64,000 nucleotides of DNA from NCBI GenBank assembly GCA_032249695.1, contig JAVVHE010000008.1:59844-123843 (forward strand). The letters are read 5' to 3'. The DNA is from JAVVHE01 sp032249695. GTDB lineage: Bacteria > Pseudomonadota > Alphaproteobacteria > Sphingomonadales > Sphingomonadaceae. Positions 26,066 to 34,324 of this stretch are shown piece after piece (the first letter of the stretch is position 1; the number at the start of each line of letters is the position of its first letter). The position numbers and the translations under genes are program-made. The notes beneath the pieces are model-generated. The model saw only the letters and a program-made list of their open reading frames with translations. It did no database searches and was not told where the DNA came from.

Positions 26066-27376
26066 ATGTGGGGGGTTCGGATCATCGCGGCGTGCGTGGC
26101 GCTGCCTGTTGCGGCGCTGGCCCAGCCCGCACCGGATGCCGCGCCCGAGCATGCCGCGCTGCACGCGCAGACGACGCTGGTGGTGCAAGGGAACACCGCC
26201 TTCCCGGCGCGCTTCTCGGGCCCGCAATCCCTGCGCGCACGTGGCGAAACGCGCGAGACGGTCGACGTGACCGTGTTCGCTGGGTTCGAGCCGTGGCCGG
26301 GCGCGGAGATCTGGATCAACCCCGAGGTCGATCAGGGCTTCGGGCTTTCGAACACGCTGGGTGCGGCGGGCTTCCCCAGCGGCGAGGCATACAAGGTGGG
26401 GCGCGCCGAGCCGTATCTGCGGCTGCAGCGCGGCTTCCTGCGCCAGACGATCGCGCTGGGCGGCGCGGCGCGAACGGTCACGGGCGACGCGAACGTGCTC
26501 GCGCGCCGCACGACCGAGGATCGGCTGGTGCTGACGATCGGCAAGTTCGGCGTCGCGGACGTGTTCGACACGAACGCCTACGCGCACGATCCGCGCGGCG
26601 ATTTCCTCAACTGGACGCTGATCGATGCGGGCGCGTTCGATTATCCAGCCGACGCGTGGGGCTACAGCCTGGGCGGTGCGGCCGAGCTTTACTGGAGCAA
26701 ATGGACACTGCGCGCGGGCGCGTTCAACCTGTCGACCGTGCCGAACAGCGAAATACTGGAAACCGATTTCCGCCAATACGGGCTGGTGGGCGAGATCGAG
26801 CGCCGCGTGCGCGTGCGCGGCCGCCCCGGAGCGGTGCGCGTGCTGCTGTTCGCCAATCGCGGCCGGATGGCGCGGCTGGACGACGCCGTGCGCTTGGGCG
26901 CGCCCGGCCCACCCGAGCTGGAAGCTGCGCGACGCTTCCAGACTCGCGTCGGCGCGAGCCTCAACGCCGAGCAGGAGATTGCGCGCGGGGTCGGCCTGTT
27001 CCTGCGCGCCTCGATCGCCGACGGGCGCTATGAGGCGTTCGAATTTACCGATGTCGATACGTCGCTGTCGGCGGGCGTGGTGGCCGGCGGTGAGCGCTGG
27101 GACCGTCCGCGCGACCGAGCGGGGCTGGGAGCGGTGGTGAACGCCGCCTCGCGACAGCGACAGCGCTTCCTCGCAGCAGGCGGGCTCGGCATCCTCGTCG
27201 GCGACGGCGCGCTGCCCCGCCCGGGCGAGGAGTGGGCGTTCGAGGGCTGGTATGCGTGGGGCGCGGTGCGCGGTCTGACGCTGACCGCCGACGCGCAGCT
27301 GATCGCCAACCCCGCCTACAACCGCGACCGCGGCCCGGTGCCGGTGCTGGCGCTGCGGGTGCACGCAGCGTTCTAA
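26066..27376 (+). CDS. OprB-family carbohydrate-selective porin
   Basis: A 436-residue outer membrane protein. Residues 1-19 form a signal peptide (MWGVRIIAACVALPVAALA). Features of the OprB family include HAQTTLVVQGNTAFPARFSG, the motif around IWINPEVDQGFGLSNT, LTIGKFGVADVFDTNAYAHD and a C-terminal Phe after alternating hydrophobic residues. It is divergent from zapE with a 92-base gap. The solute is not evident from the neighbours. Confidence 0.88.
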   Translation: MWGVRIIAACVALPVAALAQPAPDAAPEHAALHAQTTLVVQGNTAFPARFSGPQSLRARGETRETVDVTVFAGFEPWPGAEIWINPEVDQGFGLSNTLGAAGFPSGEAYKVGRAEPYLRLQRGFLRQTIALGGAARTVTGDANVLARRTTEDRLVLTIGKFGVADVFDTNAYAHDPRGDFLNWTLIDAGAFDYPADAWGYSLGGAAELYWSKWTLRAGAFNLSTVPNSEILETDFRQYGLVGEIERRVRVRGRPGAVRVLLFANRGRMARLDDAVRLGAPGPPELEAARRFQTRVGASLNAEQEIARGVGLFLRASIADGRYEAFEFTDVDTSLSAGVVAGGERWDRPRDRAGLGAVVNAASRQRQRFLAAGGLGILVGDGALPRPGEEWAFEGWYAWGAVRGLTLTADAQLIANPAYNRDRGPVPVLALRVHAAF

Positions 27377-27382
27377 GTCCCT

Positions 27383-27415
27383 CCTCGTGCCGGGGGGCCG
27401 CAAGCCGGGCGGCGG
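27383..27415. repeat. GC-rich hairpin after the OprB gene
   Basis: CCTCCTCGTGCCGGGGGG followed by CCGCAAGCCGGGCGG resembles a partial family B palindrome. It may help end porin transcription, since valS comes from the other side. The remaining bases to 27649 show nothing else. Confidence 0.35.
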
Positions 27416-27649
27416 GGCGTCGCCTTAGGCACCCGGGCGGGCACAGCGTCATGGAGGCGGCGAACGGGCGCGGTCGGCGCTGAGATTGGTGCGGGTGCAG
27501 CCATGCCCCGGGGCCGAGTTGCTGAGACCCTGCCGCTGATGGGCCGCGCGCAGGCGCCGCGCGGGGTCGACGTCGGAATGACCGACCGTTAGCCGATGAG
27601 GATCGCGGTCGCGTTGAGCGGCTGAGCGGGCCGAGCGCGGCTGCCCGCC

Positions 27650-30600
27650 TTAACCCAGCCGGGCGATGGCCGCGCTGAGGCGGGCGGCTTCGGCCTCGCG
27701 GGCGGCGAGCTTCACGCGCGCGTCCTCCACCGCCTCGGCCGACGCCTTGGCGAGGAAGCCCGGGTTCGCCAGCCGCTGCCCGAGCGAGGTGGCCTCCTTC
27801 GCTGCCGCGTCGCGCGCCTTGGTGAGGCGCGCGCGCTCGGCCGCGAGCTCGATGATGCCGCCTAGCCGCAGCGCGAAGATCGCGCGCGCGGTGTCGACTT
27901 GGATCGTCGCGCCAAGCGCGCGGATCGCGGCTTCGAAGCCACCGATTTCGCTGGGGGCGCCCGCGCCGCTGTCCGGGACGGACGGCGCAGGGGCGACATC
28001 GATCCGGGCCAGCCGCCGCAGCGCCTCGCGGTTGCGTTCGATCGCTGTCGTCCCGTCTCGGCCCGGCGCGAAGGCGACCGTCTCGACGACCGCTCCGGGC
28101 GGCACGTTCAGCTCGTTGCGCGCCGAGCGGATCTTGGTGACAGTTTCGATTAGCCATCCAGTCTCAGCCGCCGCGTCGTCCGCCGGATCGAGCGGCGCGC
28201 CCTCCCCCCAGCGCGCGAGGATCAGATCGTGGGCGCGGGGCGCGAGCGCGTGCCACAGCTCCTCGGTGATGAACGGCATGAACGGATGCAGCGTCACGAG
28301 GATCTGATCGAGCGCCCAGCCGGCGACCGCCCGCGTCTCGGCCGCCGCGGCGGGGTCGGGCGGCGGTGCGCCGTCGGGAGCGCTGAGGACGGGCTTGATG
28401 AGCTCCAGATACCAGTCGCAGAAGCGATTCCACGTGTGGGCGTAGAGCGCGGCCGCGGCCTCATCGAAGCGGAACCCGCCGAGCGCGGCGGTGACGGCGT
28501 GGACCATCGCGCGCGTCTCGGCGACGATCCAGCGGTTGACCGGGAGCGTCGCGGGCGGCGCCCCCGGCCCGTCGCTGCCGCCGATGCCGTTCGCCTGGGC
28601 GAAGCGCGCCGCGTTCCACAGCTTGGTTGCGAAGTTGCGGTAACCCTCGATCCGCGGCTCGGAAAGCTTGATGTCGCGCCCCTGCGTCTCCATCGCGGCG
28701 AGCGTGAACCTCAGCGCATCAGCTCCGTATTGATCGATGAGGCCGAGCGGATCGACGGTATTGCCGCGCGACTTGGACATTTTCTGCCCAGCCGCATCGC
28801 GCACCAAGCCATGACAGTAGACGGTGCTGAACGGCGCCTCGCCCATGATCGCGTGGCCCATCATCTGCATGCGGGCCACCCAGAAAAAGATGATGTCGAA
28901 GCCCGTGACGAGCGTGGAGGTGGGGTAGTGCTTGGCGAGCGCGGCGCTGCCGGATGCGTTGGGCGTGCTGCCCTCTGCCGGTTCGCCGCGCTCATCATCC
29001 TCTCCCGCTTGCGGGAGAGTGCCAGGCGACGCGTCAGCGACGCCGGGGAGGGAAAGCAGCGCCGCCGCCTCGGAACTGTTGGGGAGCAGCGTCCCGAATG
29101 GCCACAGCGCCGATGAGAACCAGGTATCGAGGACGTCGGGGTCGCGCCAGAGCGGAAGCCGGGTGCGGTCGACACCGATCTCTGAGCCCGAGGTGCCCGG
29201 CCGGTCAGAGCCGAACTGGTCGCCGGCAGCGCCGCTGGAAGAGCCGACCTCCACAATCGCTCGCACAGGCACACCGTAGTAGGCAGCCGCCTGCTCTCGC
29301 GCTTGCTCGAAATCCTCCGCCACGAATGTTGCGGGTTTCAGCCGATCTGTCGGCGTGTGCACGATCCGGTAGGTCTCGGTCTCCTCATCGAAGCTTGGAC
29401 CATACCACGCCGGTATCTGATGCCCCCACCAAAGCTGGCGGCTGATGCACCAGGGCTGGATATTCTCCATCCACTGGAAGAACGTCTTGCTCCACGTTTC
29501 TGGCAAAAACCTGGTCTCGCCCGCGCGCACCGCCGCCATCGGCGCTTTGGCAAGCTCTTCCGCGTTCACGTACCACTGATCGGTCAGCCACGGCTCGATG
29601 AGCACTCCGGAGCGGTCGCCGAACGGCATTTGGATGATCTTATGCTCGACCCGCTCGACCAGGCCTAGCTCACACAGGTCCGAAACGACGCGATCTCGCG
29701 CGTTGTCTTGGCCGGGATTCGATCCGAACCGATCCAATCCCCGATAGCGCTCGGGCGCATTGCCGTTTATCTTGGCGTCGGCGTCGAAGATGTTCAACAA
29801 CGGCAGGGAGTGCCGCTTGCCGACATCGAAATCGTTGAAGTCATGCGCAGGCGTGATCTTGACCGCGCCGCTGCCGAATGCCGGGTCCGCCCAATCGTCC
29901 GCCACGATCGGAATCTCGCGCCCGTCAAAGGGGTGCCGTACGGTCTTGCCCACCAGCGCCGCATAGCGCCGGTCCGCCGGATTCACCGCGATGCCCGTAT
30001 CGCCCAGCATCGTTTCTGGCCGCGTGGTCGCAACCGTGACGTGCGTGACCAGAACCGAACCGTCGGGCAGCGCGCGCCAGCCGGACCCAGCCGGCGGAGC
30101 GGAGGGATCCGGCCGATCGTGCTCGCCCTTTGCCTCGGGCAGCTCTCCGGGTGGCGTCGCATCCGTGCGCCCCTCCGCGCCTGAGGGAGATGCGCTGCGC
30201 CCACCGCGGTTGCTTTCGAAGCCAGGCTCCGCCGCGGACGCGTCGGCCTCGCCATTGTCGCTCGTCTCCGGCCGCCACGCCCAATCCTCGGCGCGGACCA
30301 CCACCGGCTCCACCAGTTCGTAGCGGAAGTGCGTCAGCGTGCCCGCCACCTCTCGCGTTTCGACCTCCAGGTCGGAGATCGCGGTCTTCAGCTTCGGGTC
30401 CCAGTTCACCAGCCGCTTGTCGCGGTAGATGAGCCCGCGCCGGTAGAGCTCGACGAACACGCGCCGCACGATCGCCGAGAAGCCTGCGTCCATCGTGAAG
30501 CGCTCGTTCGCCCAGTCGCAGGACGCGCCCAGCCGGCGCAGCTGGCGCGTGATCTTGCCGCCGCTCTCGCGCTTCCATGCCCAGACGCGCTCCTCGAACG

Positions 30601-30925
30601 CGGTGCGGCCAAGATCGGTGCGCTTGACCCCGTCCGCGCCCAGCAGCCGCTCCACCACCATCTGCGTCGCGATGCCAGCGTGGTCGGTGCCGACCACCCA
30701 CAGCGCGTCCTTGCCGCGCAGCCGCTCGAAGCGGATCAGCACGTCCTGCAGCGTATTGTCGAGCGCATGGCCGATATGGAGCGAGCCAGTGACGTTCGGC
30801 GGCGGGATGACGATCGTGTAGGGCTCGGCGCCGGGGCGCGCGGGGCGGAACGCGCCGCTCTCCTCCCAATGCTGATACCACCGGGCCTCGATCGCGGCCG
30901 GGTCGAAGGTCTTGTCGATCGTCAT
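27650..30925 (-). CDS. valS: Valine-tRNA ligase with three extra segments
   Basis: Charges tRNA-Val. At 1091 residues it is well above the roughly 880-950 usual for ValS. HIGH (PPPNVTGSLHIGHALD, residues 41-56) and KMSKS (GQKMSKSRGNT, about 713-723) motifs, the editing domain and the C-terminal coiled-coil (LAAERARLTKARDAAAKEA) are intact. Three low-complexity inserts break conserved blocks: about residues 216-285 (editing region), 556-592 (just before LWRDPDVLDTWFSSALWPFG) and 614-661 (between FGTL and ALAKHYPTSTL). The third insert is encoded by a copy of the family A palindromic repeat. Frame and active sites are preserved, so the enzyme is probably functional. Confidence 0.95.
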   Translation of the reverse strand: MTIDKTFDPAAIEARWYQHWEESGAFRPARPGAEPYTIVIPPPNVTGSLHIGHALDNTLQDVLIRFERLRGKDALWVVGTDHAGIATQMVVERLLGADGVKRTDLGRTAFEERVWAWKRESGGKITRQLRRLGASCDWANERFTMDAGFSAIVRRVFVELYRRGLIYRDKRLVNWDPKLKTAISDLEVETREVAGTLTHFRYELVEPVVVRAEDWAWRPETSDNGEADASAAEPGFESNRGGRSASPSGAEGRTDATPPGELPEAKGEHDRPDPSAPPAGSGWRALPDGSVLVTHVTVATTRPETMLGDTGIAVNPADRRYAALVGKTVRHPFDGREIPIVADDWADPAFGSGAVKITPAHDFNDFDVGKRHSLPLLNIFDADAKINGNAPERYRGLDRFGSNPGQDNARDRVVSDLCELGLVERVEHKIIQMPFGDRSGVLIEPWLTDQWYVNAEELAKAPMAAVRAGETRFLPETWSKTFFQWMENIQPWCISRQLWWGHQIPAWYGPSFDEETETYRIVHTPTDRLKPATFVAEDFEQAREQAAAYYGVPVRAIVEVGSSSGAAGDQFGSDRPGTSGSEIGVDRTRLPLWRDPDVLDTWFSSALWPFGTLLPNSSEAAALLSLPGVADASPGTLPQAGEDDERGEPAEGSTPNASGSAALAKHYPTSTLVTGFDIIFFWVARMQMMGHAIMGEAPFSTVYCHGLVRDAAGQKMSKSRGNTVDPLGLIDQYGADALRFTLAAMETQGRDIKLSEPRIEGYRNFATKLWNAARFAQANGIGGSDGPGAPPATLPVNRWIVAETRAMVHAVTAALGGFRFDEAAAALYAHTWNRFCDWYLELIKPVLSAPDGAPPPDPAAAAETRAVAGWALDQILVTLHPFMPFITEELWHALAPRAHDLILARWGEGAPLDPADDAAAETGWLIETVTKIRSARNELNVPPGAVVETVAFAPGRDGTTAIERNREALRRLARIDVAPAPSVPDSGAGAPSEIGGFEAAIRALGATIQVDTARAIFALRLGGIIELAAERARLTKARDAAAKEATSLGQRLANPGFLAKASAEAVEDARVKLAAREAEAARLSAAIARLG
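29000..29053. repeat. Family A palindromic repeat inside valS
   Basis: CTCTCCCGC-TT-GCGGGAGAG (29000-29019), then GGCGACGC...GCGACGCC and GGGGAGGG. The layout equals the intergenic copy at 4818-4880. It is read in frame by valS as part of the insert at residues 614-661. Confidence 0.8.
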
Positions 30926-31139
30926 GCCGCGCCGGTGCTTAGGGCGCTCCGCCGCGAGACGCCACCCGGCGCACCGCGGGCACGCGGCGGCGCCCGCTCG
31001 ATGATGACCGATGTTTCACGTGAGCCGCTGTGGGGGGTGAGACGTTCCGGCCATTGCACGTTCACGCGCGCCAGCGCAAAAAGCGTGTCGGGCCCGAGGA
31101 GGGCCGGCATTTCAGACCTTGGTGGGAAACACAACGATC

Positions 31140-31505
31140 ATGCGTTCCACAGTCGCTCTCGGCCTTGCCGCCGCCCTCGCTCTCCCCGCTGCCGCGCAGG
31201 CTCAGGCTCCGAAGCCCCCGGCCTCGGCGCTCATTTGTCAGACGTGCCATGCCTGGCAGAAGGGTCAGAACCGCGTTGGTCCAAGCCTTGCCGGCGTCGT
31301 CGGCCGCCCGGCGGCTTCGGTCCCGGGCTACAACTACTCGCAGGCCGCGCTGAAGTATAAGGGCCGTCCCTGGACCCCGGCGGAGCTCGACAAGTATCTC
31401 ACCAACCCGCAGGCGGTGGTGCCCGGCACCAAGATGGCGTATCCGGGCCAGAAGGATCCGGCCAAGCGCAAGGAGATCATCGCCTTCCTCAGCACGCTGA
31501 AGTAG
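31140..31505 (+). CDS. Small class I c-type cytochrome
   Basis: A 121-residue periplasmic cytochrome c. It has a signal peptide of about 22 residues, the haem site CQTCH at residues 33-37, and the axial Met in GTKMAYPG. The pattern GQNRVGPSLAGVVGRPAASV and the ending KEIIAFLSTLK match cytochrome c2/c-550-type electron carriers. A GTG at 31119 would add 7 residues before the signal and is less likely. The ccm genes at 59.8-61.7 kb would mature it. Confidence 0.92.
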   Translation: MRSTVALGLAAALALPAAAQAQAPKPPASALICQTCHAWQKGQNRVGPSLAGVVGRPAASVPGYNYSQAALKYKGRPWTPAELDKYLTNPQAVVPGTKMAYPGQKDPAKRKEIIAFLSTLK

Positions 31506-31518
31506 ACCGATCGGTGTT

Positions 31519-31547
31519 CGGGCCCGGGGCGGATTGCGCCGGGCCCG
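31519..31547. terminator. Hairpin after the cytochrome c gene
   Basis: A 9-bp perfect stem (CGGGCCCGG / CCGGGCCCG) with an 11-base loop starts 13 bases after the cytochrome stop and lies between converging genes. A factor-independent terminator is plausible, though there is no T-run. Confidence 0.5.
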
Positions 31548-31575
31548 TCGTGCCTCGGCCCCGGCGTTGGCAGGC

Positions 31576-32004
31576 TCAGCCCTGCTGCTTGGCCGCCGCA
31601 AGGTCGATCAGGTAAGCTTCCATCGCACCGATCCCAGCCGCGGTCAGGCACAGTTCTTGGCGTCCGCTGGAGTCGCGTCGCTCGGGAGCGAAGCCCTGGG
31701 TGCAGAGCATGGTGATCCAGCGCTCGGCGCTGGCGTCGGAAACCGTCGCGCAGGCCCGCGCCGCCCGCTCGCGCTCAACCGCCGCGACGCCATTCTCGAT
31801 TGCATCATAGAGATAGAGCAGCAGATCCCACGCCGGTTCCCAGAACAGGCCGCCGCCGAAGAACGCGACACGCTGGCGCCGTTCCAGATAGAGCTGCCCG
31901 GCCAAACCCTGCGGCACCTCGCGGGCCGACTGCTCGGCGACCTCACCACCAGCGGAGGCGTCGCGGGCGAACAGACGTTGCAGCTTGGCGTCGCCGGTCA
32001 GCAT
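31576..32004 (-). CDS. Winged-helix (MarR-like) DNA-binding protein, hypothetical
   Basis: A 142-residue protein. The core, FWEPAWDLLLYLYDAIENG, then ASAERWITMLCTQGFAPERRDSSGRQELCLTA split over two helices and a wing, and GIGAMEAYLIDL at the end, fits a MarR-like winged helix common in sphingomonads. The N-terminal 40 residues are variable. It follows radC by about 20 bases in the same direction. No target is evident. Confidence 0.7.
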   Translation of the reverse strand: MLTGDAKLQRLFARDASAGGEVAEQSAREVPQGLAGQLYLERRQRVAFFGGGLFWEPAWDLLLYLYDAIENGVAAVERERAARACATVSDASAERWITMLCTQGFAPERRDSSGRQELCLTAAGIGAMEAYLIDLAAAKQQG

Positions 32005-32023
32005 GGGGTTGCCGCCCTCTCTC

Positions 32024-32662
32024 TCACGCTGCCCGCCGCATCAGCCCGTTGGAAGCGAGGCTGGTCCAGCTCCGCCCGCCGACGATGATGTGATCGTGCA
32101 CCACAATCTCCAGCGGGCCCGCCGCAGCGGCGAGCGCGGAGGTCGCGCGCACATCCTCGTCGCTCGGCGTCGGGTCGCCCGAGGGGTGGTTGTGCACCAG
32201 AATGATCGCCGTCGCGCCAAGCTCGAGCGCGCGCTTCAGGATCGGCCGGGGCCGGATCGCGACCCCAGTCGCGGACCCCGGAAAGGCCAGCTCGTCGCGC
32301 AGCAGCTCGTTCCGCGCATTCAGGAACAGCACGCGCAACTGCTCCTCGGTCGCGCCCGCCAGCGCGACGCGCAGATAGCCGATCAGTTTGTCGGCGCTGG
32401 AGAAGATCGATCGGCCGACCGTATCGGCCTTCAGCGCATGCAGCATCGCCGCGCGCACCGCGCCCAGGCAGCGTGCCACCGCGCCGTCGCCACCGGCGAC
32501 GCGCGTCAGCGCCTCGGGCGACGCCGCAAGCACGGCGGGCAAGGTGTGGAACTCCGCTATCAGCGCCGCGCTACGCTCCGCGGCCGCTTCAATCCCGCAC
32601 GATGCGAGGAGGTTCGTCAGAACCAGGCTGAGTACCTCATTCTCTTCTTCTCCTGTCGGCAC
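32024..32662 (-). CDS. radC: RadC/JAB-domain protein (UPF0758)
   Basis: A 212-residue protein with a helical N-terminal half (VLAASPEALTRVAGGDG, helix-hairpin-helix-like) and a C-terminal JAB metalloprotease-type domain with the zinc motif ILVHNHPSGDPTPSDED. I start it at GTG 32662, which overlaps the end of the upstream membrane protein gene by 46 bases. A longer frame exists upstream but is unlike RadC. The family name is historical and a repair role is not established. Confidence 0.85.
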   Translation of the reverse strand: MPTGEEENEVLSLVLTNLLASCGIEAAAERSAALIAEFHTLPAVLAASPEALTRVAGGDGAVARCLGAVRAAMLHALKADTVGRSIFSSADKLIGYLRVALAGATEEQLRVLFLNARNELLRDELAFPGSATGVAIRPRPILKRALELGATAIILVHNHPSGDPTPSDEDVRATSALAAAAGPLEIVVHDHIIVGGRSWTSLASNGLMRRAA

Positions 32663-33063
32663 TGGTCGGAGGCGAGCAACATTGCCAGGAGGATTGGAAA
32701 GGCCCACAAGCCCTGCCCGATCGCGTAGGCTTTCGGAAGCACGCCGGGATCGACCGAGACCGCCACGTGCACGATCACACCGATCGACTGGAACGCTGAC
32801 GCCCATATTGGCCAGAACCGATCCGAATGCAGCGCGAGATAAAGAAACGAGCCCCATGTCATCAGGTCGACGATGAAGACGCCCGACCTGAACCCCGGGC
32901 TGCTGCGTTCCAGCCACCACGACGCTGCAAATGTAAGCAAAGTGGCAAGGACGACCGTCAGCGCCCCGCGCTTCTCGGTCGTCCCGCCCCAACGGAAGCA
33001 GAACACACAGGTGACGATCAGGAGTAGCGTGTGCAGAACGTAAGTCGCGACTCCTAACGGCAC
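32617..33063 (-). CDS. Four-helix membrane protein, hypothetical
   Basis: A 148-residue protein with four hydrophobic segments (VATYVLHTLLLIVTCVFCF, ALTVVLATLLTFAASWWL, LMTWGSFLYLALHS and GQGLWAFPILLAMLLAS). It overlaps the putative radC start and follows the 118-residue gene closely. Base usage is less GC-biased than in the core genes, which suggests acquisition. The family is not recognised. Confidence 0.7.
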   Translation of the reverse strand: MPLGVATYVLHTLLLIVTCVFCFRWGGTTEKRGALTVVLATLLTFAASWWLERSSPGFRSGVFIVDLMTWGSFLYLALHSDRFWPIWASAFQSIGVIVHVAVSVDPGVLPKAYAIGQGLWAFPILLAMLLASDQCRQEKKRMRYSAWF

Positions 33064-33072
33064 GCGGACTCC

Positions 33073-33429
33073 TTAAGCGGCCATAACGACCGACTCGCGG
33101 AGAGCCTTGTCCGGCAGACTATCCTTGTCCGGCCACGGACCAAACGCCGACGTCCGGATGCCCGTCCGCTCCAGCGTGCCGCTCAGTGCGTGGTGCATCG
33201 CAGCCATGTGGCGGCGCGCCTCCGACAGCGCGGCAAGCGCAGCCGTTGCGTTGTCGAGCGCGTCCTGGCCGACGACGGCCGAAAATTTCATCTGCCTGCG
33301 CGCAGCCGGCAGGTTAGCAGTGAAGCCAGCGACGCCAGCGATCGCCTGCTCGACCTGATCCTCAGCCGCCCACAGCTCGCGGGCGACCTTCTTCACGGTA
33401 AAAATACGCTCGTCCATTGTCTGCTCCAT
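33073..33429 (-). CDS. Small helical protein, hypothetical
   Basis: A 118-residue protein, mostly amphipathic helices (VKKVARELWAAEDQVEQAI, LDNATAALAALSEARRHM). It starts with MEQTMDERIF, 15 bases after a LuxR-type regulator gene and 10 bases before a membrane protein gene, so all of these appear to be one operon. No known domain is visible. Confidence 0.7.
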   Translation of the reverse strand: MEQTMDERIFTVKKVARELWAAEDQVEQAIAGVAGFTANLPAARRQMKFSAVVGQDALDNATAALAALSEARRHMAAMHHALSGTLERTGIRTSAFGPWPDKDSLPDKALRESVVMAA

Positions 33430-33443
33430 AGCCGGAAACTGTT

Positions 33444-34025
33444 TCAGCTGTGGCTGCGGGGCGACTCCGCGGACGGGTGGACGGATCTGGCCGCGACCAG
33501 CCCTGACAAGGCGTCAAGGCCGGAAAGAAGCGCACCGAACGCGAATGCGAAGAGGATCGTCAAACCGATCACCCACGCAATCCGCTGCCAGGCCGGTAGC
33601 CTGTTTCCCGACCCCCGCGAGAGGGGGAGCGGGAGCGGTAACGCTTCCTGCGGTGCGGGTACGAACGCTTGATATGCAAGCTGCCGTTCCCGCGCCAAAC
33701 CTATGTTTTCCTGCCCGCCGGGGAGGTGTCCCGCAGCGACGTCAGGAACAAATGCGCTGGCCGGTTGGGCGGCAATGTGCGAGGTTTGATATACCGATGG
33801 CTGATATGCGTCCGGCCCGCACTGTTCGTGCAGCGCGAGCAGACGCGCGGCCTCGACGCGGCTTGCGACCCGCAAGGTTTTCGCAGCGATTCTGAGGCGC
33901 TGGTCGACCGTGTGCGGGGAAATCCCAAGCTCGCGCGCGATGTCTTTCGACGTTTGATGGCGCAGCACGCGCCGGAGGCACTCGCGCTGCCCCTCAGTTA
34001 AACGTGCGAATAATTCGGCACTCAT
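33444..34025 (-). CDS. LuxR-type HTH regulator with C-terminal membrane anchor
   Basis: I start at ATG 34023-34025, giving 193 residues. Residues 8-60 are a LuxR/GerE helix-turn-helix (LTEGQRECLRRVLRHQTSKD, ELGISPHTVDQRLRIAAKTL). A variable Pro/Gln-rich linker follows. Residues about 149-169 (IAWVIGLTILFAFAFGALL) form one membrane helix near the C-terminus. The regulator would be held at the inner membrane with DNA binding in the cytoplasm. A palindromic repeat encodes the linker segment around residues 124-146. It leads the operon with the small protein, membrane protein and RadC. Confidence 0.82.
   Translation of the reverse strand: MSAELFARLTEGQRECLRRVLRHQTSKDIARELGISPHTVDQRLRIAAKTLRVASRVEAARLLALHEQCGPDAYQPSVYQTSHIAAQPASAFVPDVAAGHLPGGQENIGLARERQLAYQAFVPAPQEALPLPLPLSRGSGNRLPAWQRIAWVIGLTILFAFAFGALLSGLDALSGLVAARSVHPSAESPRSHS
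33597..33640. repeat. GC-rich palindrome inside the LuxR-type gene linker
   Basis: CCCCCGCGAGAGGGGG with flanking GAGCGGGAGCGG resembles the hairpins of the intergenic repeats. It is translated as a Pro/Leu/Gly-rich part of the linker before the membrane helix. Confidence 0.5.
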
Positions 34026-34324
34026 GCAATTTTCATAGCCTGATTCGCGTTCAGCGGCGAGTCGGCCTCGACGAATGGCAGCCATTTAAACCACGAACGG
34101 ATCGGCGCTGCGATCGGCGCATGCGCGGTGGCGCCGCTGGACAGCCCGCTGATCCACGTCCCGCGGCTGCATCGCCGCGCATCGTGAAACGGTCCCGTCG
34201 CGCGCCGCTCCGAACTTGCCCGAATCGCGCACGGCAACTATGGGGACGGGCTTCGCGCTGCCCGCGCCCGTCCGCATCCCTGGAGGCTGTGGCGTGGGGT
34301 AGCCATAAATGGAGACTGTAAGAC
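34026..34324. other. Divergent intergenic region between LuxR-type gene and rplY
   Basis: About 300 bases that must hold the promoters of both genes. A moderately AT-rich part (34017-34095) lies on the LuxR side. I see no RNA gene, repeat or convincing promoter boxes. Confidence 0.4.

Noticed and set aside
32663..32992. Upstream extension of the radC frame
   Set aside because: It overlaps the better-supported membrane protein gene and has no RadC-like sequence.
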